A stretch of DNA of 64,000 nt from JAGVSR01 sp964589785 (GTDB taxonomy: Bacteria > Pseudomonadota > Alphaproteobacteria > Rhizobiales > Hyphomicrobiaceae): contig CAZPUQ010000007.1 in the NCBI GenBank assembly GCA_964589785.1, positions 1 to 64,000 of the forward strand, in the 5' to 3' direction. This document shows positions 34,951 through 43,375 of this stretch, piece by piece. Below the pieces are notes generated by a model. It was given only the letters and a program-made list of their open reading frames with translations. It was not told the DNA's origin and did no database searches. Within the stretch, counting starts at the first letter, position 1. Each line of letters begins with the position of its first letter. The translations under genes and the position numbers were made by a program.

Positions 34951-35736
34951 TCAGGCCGCCGCCGTCAGTTTGCGCGCGGCCCCGGCGCGTTCCCTGCCGG
35001 CTGCGAGCGCGATGTCCCAATGGATGATCTTGAGCTCGCCGGCATGCGTCTCGACGATGGCCGTGGCGCTTTCCACCCAATCGCCGCAGTTCAGATAGTG
35101 GATGCCGTCGATGCGGCGGTCGGCGGCGTGGTGGATATGGCCGCAGATGATGCCATCGGCTTCGTGGCGGCGGGCCACGTCCGAGAGCGCGTGCTCGAAC
35201 TCGCCGATGAAGTTCACGGCCTTTTTCACGCGGCGCTTCAGATAGGCCGAGAGCGACCAATAGCCGAACCCGAGCTGGCGGCGCAGCCAGTTGAGCGGGC
35301 CATTCGTCCACAAGGCGAGCTCGTAGGACCGGTCGCCGAGGAAGGCGAGCCACCTGGCGTAGCGCACGACGACATCGAACTCGTCGCCATGCATGACGAC
35401 GTAGGTCTTGCCGGCGGCCGTGGTGAAGAGCGCGTCGCGGCGCAGCTCGATGCCGCCGAAGTTGAAGCCGCAGTACTCGCGCAGGGCCTCGTCGTGGTTG
35501 CCGGGAATGTAGACGATCCGGGCGCCTTTGCGGGCCTTGCGGAGGAGCTTCTGGATGACATCGTTGTGCGACTGGGCCCAGTGCGGCCCGCGGCGCACCT
35601 TCCACAGGTCGACGATATCGCCGACGAGGTAGTACGTATCGGCGTCCGCCCGCTTCAGGAAGTCGAGAAGAGCGGACGCCTGGGCGGTGCGCGTTCCGAG
35701 ATGAACATCGGAGATGAAGATCGTCCGGTAGCTCAT
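34951..35736 (-). CDS. plcP: PlcP-type phospholipase C (metallophosphoesterase, often named LpxH-like)
   Basis: 261 residues from the ATG at 35736. Calcineurin-type metal motifs are in order: D10 and H12 in ISDVHLG, GDIVDLW (D40), GNHDE (80-82), MHGDEFD and GHIHH. Such proteins are routinely labelled UDP-2,3-diacylglucosamine diphosphatase, but the neighbours agt, btaA and btaB point to PlcP, which releases diacylglycerol from phosphatidyl lipids when phosphate is scarce. An in-frame ATG at 35784 would add 16 residues but lacks a ribosome site. Its stop abuts the agt start. Confidence 0.8.
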   Translation of the reverse strand: MSYRTIFISDVHLGTRTAQASALLDFLKRADADTYYLVGDIVDLWKVRRGPHWAQSHNDVIQKLLRKARKGARIVYIPGNHDEALREYCGFNFGGIELRRDALFTTAAGKTYVVMHGDEFDVVVRYARWLAFLGDRSYELALWTNGPLNWLRRQLGFGYWSLSAYLKRRVKKAVNFIGEFEHALSDVARRHEADGIICGHIHHAADRRIDGIHYLNCGDWVESATAIVETHAGELKIIHWDIALAAGRERAGAARKLTAAA

Positions 35737-35809
35737 CTCTGCCTGGGCGTCCGTCACGGCGCTCGCGCCTCGATTCGCTCTCATCTGAGGGCGAGATAGC
35801 CGACGCTCT

Positions 35810-35827
35810 GTTTCAGGCGTGTGACAA
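35810..35827 (-). promoter_or_regulatory. Weak candidate Pho box upstream of plcP
   Basis: On the - strand TTGTCAC-ACGC-CTGAAAC reads as two seven-base units 11 bases apart, partly matching the CTGTCAT-N4-CTGTCAT Pho box (good first unit, poor second). It is 75-90 bases before the plcP start. Listed because the operon is expected to be PhoB-controlled; the match alone is weak. Confidence 0.28.
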
Positions 35828-35975
35828 CGCACGTGCCTCTCGAGGACAAAAAGAAGCGCCCCGGCGCGTGACGGCAGTTGGGCGGGAGGAGGCGCCGGCC
35901 GGGCTTGCAAGACGCCTGCAATATTTACCACACCATCGGCGTTTCAAGCGCGTATGACTGGATTCATCGCTTGGC

Positions 35976-36032
35976 TGCCCTCACCCTGACCTTCTCCCCG
36001 TTCGCGCCGAAGAGCGCGAGGGGGGAGGGGAC
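35976..36032. repeat. Interspersed-type intergenic element (CCCTCACCCTGACC...)
   Basis: The string TGCCCTCACCCTGACCTTCT, followed by CTCCCC, a small hairpin and GGGGGAGGGG, resembles the short dispersed palindromic elements common between genes of Rhizobiales. Only one copy is in the window, so the dispersed nature is inferred from general knowledge. Confidence 0.4.
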
Positions 36033-36040
36033 ACCCGTGG

Positions 36041-36829
36041 ATGACAATGAAGAGTAGTCTGAGAGCGGCCGCGGCACTGTGCGCCCTGGCGATAGCGCTG
36101 ACGCTGGCATCGGCCGCGCGAGGCGCCGAGCCGGGCGTCATCGGTGCCGACGACCGCGTTCCCCTCGTTGCGACGGGGCCGCCCTGGACTGCGGTCGGCC
36201 AGGTTAATATCGGCGGCTACCGCCGCGTCGGCCTCTGCACCGGCACGCTCGTCGCGCCGGATCTTGTCATCACCGCCGCGCACTGCCTCGTCGATCGCCA
36301 CACGGGCCTCGTGCATCCCGCGCGCCATGTCCACTTCGTGACCGCCGTCGATCGCGGCGGCTTCGGCGAGCACGCCACGGCCCGGTGCGTCCGCTTGCTG
36401 AAGGACTACCGGTTCGTGCCGACGCCGCCGCGCTCGGGGCGTCTGTCGGCGCGCCTGCCCGAAAGCGCGCTCGCGACGGACGTGGCGGCGATCGTGCTCG
36501 AGACGCCGCTCAAGACGTCGCCGGCTCCGGTCGCGAGGGATATCCCCTCGAACCCGGCAACGACGCTGGCGCACGCCGCCTATCCTGCGGACCGGCGGTT
36601 TCGGCTGACCGCGCACGTGGGCTGCCGCCGCTTGCCGTCGGAGGCGGCGACCCCGCTCTGGCGCACGGATTGCGACACGCACCCGGCGAGCTCGGGCGGT
36701 CCCGTCTTCGTCTCGCGGGATGGGACGCTGGCCCTTGCCGCCGTCATGGTCGCCGCCGGAACGGCGGAGAACATTGCCCTGCCAGTCGCCGCCTGGGGCG
36801 AGCTTCTCGATAAAAGCGGCTGCCGGTGA
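36041..36829 (+). CDS. Secreted trypsin-like serine protease
   Basis: 262 residues. A signal peptide (hydrophobic to ASAARGAE, about residue 29) precedes an S1 chymotrypsin-fold domain: GTLVAPDLVITAAHC (catalytic His), DVAAIVLETPL (Asp) and THPASSGGPVF (Ser in SGGP). Cysteines around the His and Ser loops suggest a disulfide-stabilised periplasmic or extracellular enzyme. The second ATG at 36047 is an equal start. Substrate unknown; stands alone on + strand. Confidence 0.85.
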   Translation: MTMKSSLRAAAALCALAIALTLASAARGAEPGVIGADDRVPLVATGPPWTAVGQVNIGGYRRVGLCTGTLVAPDLVITAAHCLVDRHTGLVHPARHVHFVTAVDRGGFGEHATARCVRLLKDYRFVPTPPRSGRLSARLPESALATDVAAIVLETPLKTSPAPVARDIPSNPATTLAHAAYPADRRFRLTAHVGCRRLPSEAATPLWRTDCDTHPASSGGPVFVSRDGTLALAAVMVAAGTAENIALPVAAWGELLDKSGCR

Positions 36830-36847
36830 AATCGGCGCAGCCCGCGG

Positions 36848-37507
36848 CTACGCCTGCTCGTCGCCGGACAGCACCTTGCCCATCCACTCGTCGATCGTGA
36901 TCTGGCCGACCTTCTCCACGACCGCCGTCTCGTGCGGCCGCAGGACATCCTCGATGCCCTCGATCCGCTTCCATTCGCAGAACGGCGTGTCGGCATCGGC
37001 GGCCGGCGCGTAGCGGGACGGCGACACCTTTTGATAGCGGTGTACGTAGCGCGGGCAATTCATCCACAGCTCGCTCACCTTCACGACAACGACGAGCTCG
37101 GCTTCCTTGAAGTGCGCCAGCGCCGCGGGATCGCGCGAGACCGAGGCGCGCCCCTGCAGGCGCAGGCGGAACGGCTTTTCAAGATCGATGAACAGGAACC
37201 CCACGTCGGAATGGGCGGCGATGTTGCCCATGGAAAGGTACATGCCATTGCCGTCATAGCTCGGGAAGGCGATCGTGCCGGCGTCGAGCACCCGCACGAA
37301 CCCGGGCGTGCCGCCCTTGTAGGAGACGGTCGGCCGTCCCCGGTCGTCGACGGTCGCGAGAAAGAACATGTCGCGGCTTTCGATGAAGACCTTCTCCAGG
37401 TCGGTGATCTCGGTCTTCAAGGCAATCGCCTCGATGCGGTCGGCCATCGGACGCGACTGGTACTCGTCCTGCAGGGCGCGGTGCGCCGGACCGTAGAGGC
37501 GGCTCAT
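36848..37507 (-). CDS. Pyridoxamine 5'-phosphate oxidase-fold flavin protein
   Basis: 219 residues from ATG 37507. FIESRDMFFLATVDDRGRPT, YKGGTPGFVRV, IDLEKPFRLRLQGRASVS and VSELWMNCPRYVHRYQ are typical of the larger PNPOx-like family that binds FMN, F420 or heme and acts on diverse substrates. True PdxH is not meant. Divergent from nadD across a 111-base gap. Confidence 0.83.
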   Translation of the reverse strand: MSRLYGPAHRALQDEYQSRPMADRIEAIALKTEITDLEKVFIESRDMFFLATVDDRGRPTVSYKGGTPGFVRVLDAGTIAFPSYDGNGMYLSMGNIAAHSDVGFLFIDLEKPFRLRLQGRASVSRDPAALAHFKEAELVVVVKVSELWMNCPRYVHRYQKVSPSRYAPAADADTPFCEWKRIEGIEDVLRPHETAVVEKVGQITIDEWMGKVLSGDEQA

Positions 37508-37618
37508 GGCGTCTTTCCTTTCTTTCTCTTTCCCTGTTGTGGTTTGCGAGCCGTTATAGCATTGCCGGACCCGTTCGGCGCCGCCATGATCGGCCCCCGA
37601 TAACCTCCCGAGGCCCAC

Positions 37619-38239
37619 TTGCCCCGCTCGTCCAAGTCCTTCGGCGCCATCCGCATCGCCACGCCGACGGCCCCGCGCGGACGCCGCGTCGGCCTGATCG
37701 GCGGATCGTTCAATCCGCCGCACGAGGGACACCGCGAGGCGGCAGATGCGGCGCTCCGCCGGCTTCGGCTCGACGAGCTCTGGTGGGTCGTCACGCCCGG
37801 CAATCCTCTGAAGTCGCACGGTGCGCTGGCCCCCATGGCGTCCCGCCTCAGCGCGGTCCGGGCGCTCGCCCGTCACCCGAGGATGGCGGTGACGGCCTTC
37901 GAGGACGCACTCGGAAGCCCCTACACCAGCGTGACCCTGGCGTTCCTGAGACAGCGCTACCCGACCGTCCGCTTCGTCTGGGTCATGGGCGCCGACAACC
38001 TCGCCCACTTCCATCGCTGGCAGGACTGGCGCCGGATCGCCGCCACGATGCCGATGGCGGTCGTGGACCGGCCGGGCTGGCGCTTCCGGGCGCTCGCTTC
38101 TCCGGCCGGACGATTCCTCGCCGGCTCGCGCTGGCCCGAGGCGCGGGCGGCCCGACTCGCATGGGCGAGGCCGCCGGCGTGGGTGTTTCTGACCACACGC
38201 CTGATCCCTCAGTCCTCCACCGCGCTGCGCGGGCAATAG
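37619..38239 (+). CDS. nadD: NadD, nicotinate-nucleotide adenylyltransferase
   Basis: 206 residues. VGLIGGSFNPPHEGHREAA carries the nucleotidyltransferase GSFNPxHxGH motif, and FVWVMGADNLAHFHRWQDWR the NadD signature; the C-terminal ISSTxxR motif reads PQSSTALRG. It adenylates nicotinate mononucleotide in NAD synthesis. The start is a TTG at 37619; no better ATG or GTG is in frame before the GSFNPP motif. Followed by rsfS and rlmH, the usual alphaproteobacterial order. Confidence 0.9.
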   Translation: MPRSSKSFGAIRIATPTAPRGRRVGLIGGSFNPPHEGHREAADAALRRLRLDELWWVVTPGNPLKSHGALAPMASRLSAVRALARHPRMAVTAFEDALGSPYTSVTLAFLRQRYPTVRFVWVMGADNLAHFHRWQDWRRIAATMPMAVVDRPGWRFRALASPAGRFLAGSRWPEARAARLAWARPPAWVFLTTRLIPQSSTALRGQ

Positions 38240-38418
38240 ACTGGAAAGAAAGGAAGAAATGAACTAGCTCTGGAACGGCCGCCGGGCCCGACGCACGCTT
38301 CGGGTTGCCGCAATGGCGCGCTGACCCTATCTTTGCTGTTGCCGGTGGTGAGTTGGCATCCAAGAGGCATCCGCGTGCCGGCAGCCACGTTTCTGGAGAA
38401 AGGACCAAAGACCCGCTC

Positions 38419-38835
38419 ATGCGAACAACCACCGGAGCAGCCCCGAAGGGTGCTTCCTCCGCCGCGACGGTGCCCGAGGGCATCGATGCGGCTCGATCCG
38501 CCGAGCTTCTGAAGGACGTCGTCCACTGGCTCGACGAAGCCAAGGCCGAGGAGATCGTCACCGTCGATCTCAAAGGCAAATCCTCGATCGGCGATTTCAT
38601 GGTCATCGCCTCGGGCCGGACCGACCGGCATGTCGGGGCCATCGCCGAGCAACTGCGCACGAAACTGAAGGATGCCGGATGCGCGAGCGTCCGTGTCGAG
38701 GGCCTCGAGGCCTGCGACTGGGTCCTGATCGATGCCGGCGACATCATCGTCCACGTCTTCAGGCCCGAGGTTCGCGACTTCTACAACCTCGAGAAGATGT
38801 GGTCGGTCGACCGTCCGGCCGACGCTGCGCATTGA
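38419..38835 (+). CDS. rsfS: RsfS, ribosomal silencing factor
   Basis: 138 residues from ATG 38419. AKAEEIVTVDLKGKSSIGDF, MVIASGRTDRHVGAIAEQL, DWVLIDAGDIIVHVF and FYNLEKMW are the RsfS/Iojap signature. It binds uL14 on the large subunit and blocks subunit joining when nutrients are short. An earlier in-frame ATG at 38305 lacks family support. Confidence 0.92.
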   Translation: MRTTTGAAPKGASSAATVPEGIDAARSAELLKDVVHWLDEAKAEEIVTVDLKGKSSIGDFMVIASGRTDRHVGAIAEQLRTKLKDAGCASVRVEGLEACDWVLIDAGDIIVHVFRPEVRDFYNLEKMWSVDRPADAAH

Positions 38836-38879
38836 GACGCGCCCGGCGCGACGACGCGTCTGCGCAGTGAGAGGCGCCG

Positions 38880-39359
38880 ATGCGCATTGAAATCCTGGCG
38901 ATCGGCCGTCTCAAGGACGCGGCCGAAGCCGACATCGTCGCGCGCTACCAGAAGCGGTTCGACCAGACCGGGCGCGCCTGTGGACTTGGTCCTCTCTCGA
39001 TTGCCGATTTCGCGGAAAGCCGGGCTGCCACCGCCGCCGAGCGCAAGGCGCAGGAGGCCGAGCGCCTCATCAAGTCGTCCGGTAGCAGCGCCTTGATCCT
39101 GCTCGACGTGTCCGGCCGCGCGATGACGAGCGAGAGCTTCGCGCAGCATCTGCGCGCGCTCGCCGACCGGGGCACGAAATCGTGCGCCTTTCTGATCGGG
39201 GGCCCGGACGGGCACGGGCCCCAGCTCCTCTCCGGCGCGAGCCTCGCGCTCTCTCTGAGCTCCCTGACGCTGCCGCACGGGCTCGCGCGCGTTGTCCTCG
39301 TCGAACAGCTCTATCGCGCCGCCACGATTTTGACCGGACACCCTTATCACCGCGCCTAG
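38880..39359 (+). CDS. rlmH: RlmH, 23S rRNA pseudouridine-1915 N3-methyltransferase
   Basis: 159 residues of SPOUT fold. LILLDVSGRAMTSESFAQHL, AFLIGGPDGHG and LTLPHGLARVVLVEQLYRA with final HPYHR are diagnostic of RlmH. It methylates pseudouridine 1915 in helix 69 using SAM. It follows rsfS by 44 bases. Confidence 0.94.
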   Translation: MRIEILAIGRLKDAAEADIVARYQKRFDQTGRACGLGPLSIADFAESRAATAAERKAQEAERLIKSSGSSALILLDVSGRAMTSESFAQHLRALADRGTKSCAFLIGGPDGHGPQLLSGASLALSLSSLTLPHGLARVVLVEQLYRAATILTGHPYHRA

Positions 39360-39379
39360 ACGGTCCCATCCGCGTCTTT

Positions 39380-40210
39380 CTACATCTTGCGCATGAGCCA
39401 ATCGAGGACACGCTGCGGGGCGGCGCGCTTCAGCGCGGCCGTGAGGTAGGTCGGTGTCGTCACGTAATAGCGCGGCCTGGGGCGCGGGCTTTCGACAGCA
39501 TGGACGAGCTTGGCGGCGACCGCCTCAGGCTCGAGCTTGAAGGTGTCCTTGCCGCCCTGCTTCATTTGCTCGAGCCTGGCTTCGTACAGTGCGCGATGCG
39601 GCGAGGCCTTGATGTCGACGGTCGCCACGAGGTTGGCAAGGGCGTGCTCGACGAAGCGCGTGCGGATCGGGCCGGGCTCGATGAGCGACACGTGAATGCC
39701 GCTGCCCGCAAGCTCCAGCCGCAGGCTGTCGCCCCAGGCCTCGAGCGCGAACTTCGACGCGCAGTAGGCGCCGCGGAACGGGACGGCGATGAGCCCCAGC
39801 ACCGAGGAGCACAGCACGATTCGGCCATGACCCTGCCGGCGCATGGCGGGCAGAACGCGCCGCGTGAGGTCGTGCTGCGCGATGAGGTTGACCTCGATCT
39901 GGCGGCGCAGCGTGTCGGCGGTCAGATCCTCGATCGCTCCGACCTGCCCGTAGGCGGCATTGTTGAAGAGCGCATCGAGGCGTCCGCCGGCAAGCTGCAG
40001 CGCGCGCTCGGCGCAGGCGGCGACGGATCCGGGTTCGGCCAGCTCCAGGTGGATCGCATCGACTCCGACGTCGGCGCGCAGCATGGCGAGGTCCTCGTCT
40101 TTGCGCGCCGTCGCAACGACGTGCCAGCCGCGGGCCTTCATCACCCGCGCCGAGGCGAGCCCGATGCCCGACGAGCAGCCCGTAATGAGGATAGTACGCG
40201 CGGTGGTCAT
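39380..40210 (-). CDS. Short-chain dehydrogenase/reductase
   Basis: 276 residues. Rossmann motif ILITGCSSGIGLASARVM, NNAAYG, catalytic Ser in VLCSSVLGLIAVP and YCASKFALEAW (YxxxK), then IEPGPIRTRF. Classical SDR with an alpha-helical tail (TYLTAALKRAAPQRVLDWL). Substrate unknown. Stops 20 bases from the convergent rlmH stop. Confidence 0.88.
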   Translation of the reverse strand: MTTARTILITGCSSGIGLASARVMKARGWHVVATARKDEDLAMLRADVGVDAIHLELAEPGSVAACAERALQLAGGRLDALFNNAAYGQVGAIEDLTADTLRRQIEVNLIAQHDLTRRVLPAMRRQGHGRIVLCSSVLGLIAVPFRGAYCASKFALEAWGDSLRLELAGSGIHVSLIEPGPIRTRFVEHALANLVATVDIKASPHRALYEARLEQMKQGGKDTFKLEPEAVAAKLVHAVESPRPRPRYYVTTPTYLTAALKRAAPQRVLDWLMRKM

Positions 40211-40533
40211 GTCGGAAGCTCCGATGGGTGAGGCGAGCTGGCCTCTCGGACCGCGCGCAGGCGCACCGTGATGGCATCCGGTGCGCGCCAGGGCAAGCGG
40301 CCCACCTCCCCCACGTCATGGCCGGAGTCAACCCGGCCATCCAGGGCGACAGCCGCCCACAGTCGAGCCTGGGCTCCTGGATGGCGGCCTCGAGGGCGGC
40401 CATGACGTTTGGAGAGAGGCGGCAGCGAGTCGTGAGCGGCGGCATCCGCACGGTGCAAGCGGCTGCCGCTCACCCGGATCTCGTCATCGAAGGCGATGGG
40501 TGAGGGGGCGAAACAGGCGCTGATCTCGTCTCT
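40211..40533. other. 323-base intergenic stretch with repeat element
   Basis: Between the SDR start and the proA stop. A + strand reading frame (40228-40503) is open but its translation contains MAGVNPAIQ, the well-known translated look of an alphaproteobacterial intergenic repeat, so I do not call a gene. The middle is the inverted repeat annotated separately. Confidence 0.7.
40314..40407. repeat. Inverted-repeat intergenic element with 32-base arms
   Basis: Left arm 40314-40345 begins CGTCATGGCCG and ends GGCCATCCAGG; right arm 40376-40407 is its imperfect complement (CCTGGATGGCGG ... CGGCCATGACG). Outer 10-11 bases of the arms match fully; the middles differ. Each arm is itself partly palindromic. 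Typical of dispersed elements in Rhizobiales genomes. Confidence 0.7.
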
Positions 40534-41820
40534 TCAACCCGGCCGGGTCTGGCCGTCCCCGCGCACGACGTACTTGAAGCTCGTCAACTGCTCGACGCCG
40601 ACGGGGCCGCGTGCGTGCATCTTGCCCGTCGCGATGCCGATCTCGGCGCCGAAGCCGAACTCGCCTCCGTCCGCGAACTGCGTCGAGGCATTGTGCAGGA
40701 CGATGGCGCTGTCCACCTGCGTCAGGAAGCGGTCCGCCGCCTCGCGATCGCCCGTGACGATCGCGTCGGTGTGCTGCGAGCCGTAGCGGGCGATATGACG
40801 AAGCGCGCCGTCCACGCCCTCGACCGCCTTGACGGCGATGACGGCGTCGAGAAACTCCTTGCCGTAGTCGTCGTCGGCGGCGGGCTTGACGCGCGGATCG
40901 GCGACGCGGGCGGTCTCGTCGCCCCGTACTTCGCAGCCCGCGTCCAGCAACGCCTTCACGAGCTCTCTCATCGCCGCCTTGGGTGCGGCCTGATCGACCA
41001 GCAGGCACTCAGTGGCGCCGCAGACGCCCGTGCGGCGCATCTTGGCGTTGACGACGATGCGCTTCGCCATATCGAGATCGGCGGCCTTGTCCACGTAGGT
41101 GTGGCAGATGCCTTCCAGGTGCGCGAACACCGGCACGCGCGCCTCTCTCTGCACGCGCTCGACGAGGCTGCGGCCCCCGCGCGGCACGATGACATCGACT
41201 GTCCCGTCGAGACCGGTGAGCAGGTGTCCGACCGCCGTCCGGTCCGTCGTCGGCACGAGCTGGATCGCTGTCTCCGGCAGACTGGCCGCCTTGAGGCCCG
41301 AGACGAGACACGCGTGGATCGCCTGCGCCGAGTGGAACGCATCCGATCCGGTGCGCAGGATCGCCGCATTGCCGGATTTGAGGCAGAGGCCGCCCGCGTC
41401 CGCCGTGACGTTCGGCCGGCTCTCGTAGATGATGCCGATGACGCCGATCGGCACGCGCACGCGCGCGATCCTGAGGCCATTGGGGCGGTTCCATTCGGAG
41501 AGCACCGCGCCCACGGGATCGGCAAGCTCGGCGATCTCCTCAAGCCCGCGCGCGATCGACTCGACGCGCGCCTCGTCGAGCGTCAGGCGATCGATGAAGG
41601 ATGCCGCGAGCCCGGCTGCCTTGGCAGCGCTCACATCGGCGGCGTTCGCCTTCAGAATAGCGGACTGGGCAGCGCGCAGGTGCGCCGCCATCGCACACAG
41701 AGCCGCGTTCTTCGCCACCGTCGACGCGAGCGCCAGCTCGCGCGCGGCGGCGCGGGCCTCGGCGCCCAGGGCGTGCATGGCCTCGCGCAGATCTTCTGCT
41801 TTCTGTTCCGGCCGGGTCAA
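40534..41820 (-). CDS. proA: ProA, gamma-glutamyl phosphate reductase
   Basis: 428 residues, aldehyde-dehydrogenase fold. VPIGVIGIIYESRPNVTADA, the catalytic-cysteine block RRTGVCGATECLLVDQ and DSAIVLHNASTQFADGGEFG are diagnostic. It reduces glutamyl phosphate with NADPH in proline synthesis. The TTG at 41820 overlaps the proB stop (TTGA); an ATG at 41778 would remove 14 residues. Operon with proB. Confidence 0.93.
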   Translation of the reverse strand: MTRPEQKAEDLREAMHALGAEARAAARELALASTVAKNAALCAMAAHLRAAQSAILKANAADVSAAKAAGLAASFIDRLTLDEARVESIARGLEEIAELADPVGAVLSEWNRPNGLRIARVRVPIGVIGIIYESRPNVTADAGGLCLKSGNAAILRTGSDAFHSAQAIHACLVSGLKAASLPETAIQLVPTTDRTAVGHLLTGLDGTVDVIVPRGGRSLVERVQREARVPVFAHLEGICHTYVDKAADLDMAKRIVVNAKMRRTGVCGATECLLVDQAAPKAAMRELVKALLDAGCEVRGDETARVADPRVKPAADDDYGKEFLDAVIAVKAVEGVDGALRHIARYGSQHTDAIVTGDREAADRFLTQVDSAIVLHNASTQFADGGEFGFGAEIGIATGKMHARGPVGVEQLTSFKYVVRGDGQTRPG

Positions 41821-43001
41821 GGGACCGACTTTCTCGATTGGCCCGTGCCCGACAGCGCCATGTCGTCGCGATGCACGAGCTCGTCGCCGCCATGGTAGCC
41901 GAGGATGGCCTCGATGTCCGCGCTGCGCTTACCGACGATGCGCTCGGCCTCCGCCTTGGCGTAGGCGACGAGGCCGCGGCCCAGCTCGCGACCATCGGCG
42001 GAGCGGATGATGACGGCATCGCCCCGGTCGAACAGGCCATCGACGCGCGTGACGCCGGCCGGCAGCAGGCTCTTGCCCGAGCAGAGCGCTTTCTCGGCGC
42101 CGGCATCGATGTGGATGACGCCGCGCGGCTCGAGATGGCCGGCGATCCAGCGCTTCTTCGCCGTCACCGGATCCTGGCTCGCCAGGAACCACGTGACCGT
42201 GGCGCCCTCCGCGATGGCGCGCAGCGGGTTCAGCACGTTGCCCGTCGCGATGACCATGTTCGTGCCGGCGCCGAGCGCGATCTTGCCGGCCTCGATCTTG
42301 GTCTTCATGCCGCCCTTGGAGAGCTCGGTGCCCGGCGCGCCGGCCATGGCCTCGATCTCCGGCGTAATCTCCGTCACGACCGGGATGTGGCGCGCATCGG
42401 GATCGGCATGCGGCGGCGCCGAGTAGAGTCCGTCGATGTCCGAAAGGAGCACGAGGCAGTCGGCCGACACCATGGACGCGACGCGCGCGGAGAGCCGGTC
42501 GTTATCGCCGTACTTGATCTCGGCCGTCGCGACCGTGTCATTCTCGTTGACGACGGGAATTGCGCCGAGCCGGAGGAGCGTCTCGATCGTATGGCGCGCG
42601 TTGAGATAGCGGCGGCGCTCCTCCGTGTCGCCGAGCGTGAGCAGGATCTGGGCGACCGTCATGCCGTGGCGGGCGGCGAGCGCCTGGTAGGCGGCGGCCA
42701 GGCTGATCTGGCCGACGGCGGCGGCCGCCTGGCTCTGCTCGAGCTCGAGCTCGCCCTTCGGCAGGCCGAGCCTGTAGCGCCCGAGCGCGACGGCGCCGGA
42801 GGAAACGATCACGACGTCGCGGCCCCGCTTGCGCAGCTCGGCCACGTCGTCGATGAGCGACGACAGCCACTCGGATTTCAGGTCGCCGGTCGCACGCTCA
42901 GCCAGGAGCGCCGAGCCGATCTTGACCACGATGCGGCGCGCCCGCGACCATTCGGGCCGGGCGGCGGCGGCAAGCGTCTGGGGGGATGGCGTGCGGGACA
43001 T
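41817..43001 (-). CDS. proB: ProB, glutamate 5-kinase with PUA domain
   Basis: 394 residues. The amino-acid kinase domain (RRIVVKIGSALL, VIVSSGAVALGRYRLGL, PVVNENDTVATAEIKYGDND, GTELSKGGMKTKIEAG) covers residues 20-275; a PUA domain (GVIHIDAGAEKALCSGKSLL) occupies the last 110. It phosphorylates glutamate, the regulated first step of proline synthesis. Confidence 0.94.
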   Translation of the reverse strand: MSRTPSPQTLAAAARPEWSRARRIVVKIGSALLAERATGDLKSEWLSSLIDDVAELRKRGRDVVIVSSGAVALGRYRLGLPKGELELEQSQAAAAVGQISLAAAYQALAARHGMTVAQILLTLGDTEERRRYLNARHTIETLLRLGAIPVVNENDTVATAEIKYGDNDRLSARVASMVSADCLVLLSDIDGLYSAPPHADPDARHIPVVTEITPEIEAMAGAPGTELSKGGMKTKIEAGKIALGAGTNMVIATGNVLNPLRAIAEGATVTWFLASQDPVTAKKRWIAGHLEPRGVIHIDAGAEKALCSGKSLLPAGVTRVDGLFDRGDAVIIRSADGRELGRGLVAYAKAEAERIVGKRSADIEAILGYHGGDELVHRDDMALSGTGQSRKSVP

Positions 43002-43044
43002 GCGAGCAAAAAGGCCAAGGCGAAGGAGGTCGCTCGATTACGCC

Positions 43045-43371
43045 TCAACCGGTCCGCGGCGCAAGCAGGATTATGGCGGCGCCGGCGAGGCAGACCGCCG
43101 CCCCGAGCGCATCGAAGCGGTCGGGCCTGAGGCTTTCCACGGCCCACATCCAGACAAGCGATGCGACGATGTAAACGCCGCCGTAGGCGGCAAAGGCCCG
43201 CCCCGCCGCCTCGGCGGGAACCAGGGTCAGGAGCAGCGCGAAAACAAGGAGCGACGCGGTCCCTGGAACGAGCCAGAGAGCGCTCGCTCCCTGCCGCAGC
43301 CACGCCCAGGCCGCGAAGCAGCCGGCGATCTCGGCCAGCGCGGCCAGTCCATAGATGAGGAAAGAATGCAT
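43045..43371 (-). CDS. YnfA-like (UPF0060) small membrane protein
   Basis: 108 residues with four helices. LAALAEIAGCFAAWAWLRQG, GRAFAAYGGVYIVASLVWMW and ESLRPDRFDALGAAVCL match the YnfA family, related to small multidrug resistance transporters. It lies four bases after the TetR stop on the same strand, so it may be co-transcribed with it. Confidence 0.9.
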   Translation of the reverse strand: MHSFLIYGLAALAEIAGCFAAWAWLRQGASALWLVPGTASLLVFALLLTLVPAEAAGRAFAAYGGVYIVASLVWMWAVESLRPDRFDALGAAVCLAGAAIILLAPRTG

Positions 43372-43375
43372 GCGC

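Noticed and set aside
33298..35799. 833-codon open frame on the + strand
   Set aside because: It is antisense to btaA, agt and plcP, and its translation is low-complexity Arg/Ala/Gly/Asp-rich with no family pattern; an effect of high GC in third codon positions.
40228..40503. Possible 91-residue protein containing MAGVNPAIQ
   Set aside because: The sequence is an intergenic inverted repeat; such frames are common false genes in Rhizobiales.
40870..40960. Repeat insertion inside proA (ADPRVKPAADDD looks like a translated dispersed repeat)
   Set aside because: ProA proteins carry a similar variable VxPAxxxD(W/Y)xxEFLDAVI stretch at this point, and flanking reading frame and length are normal.
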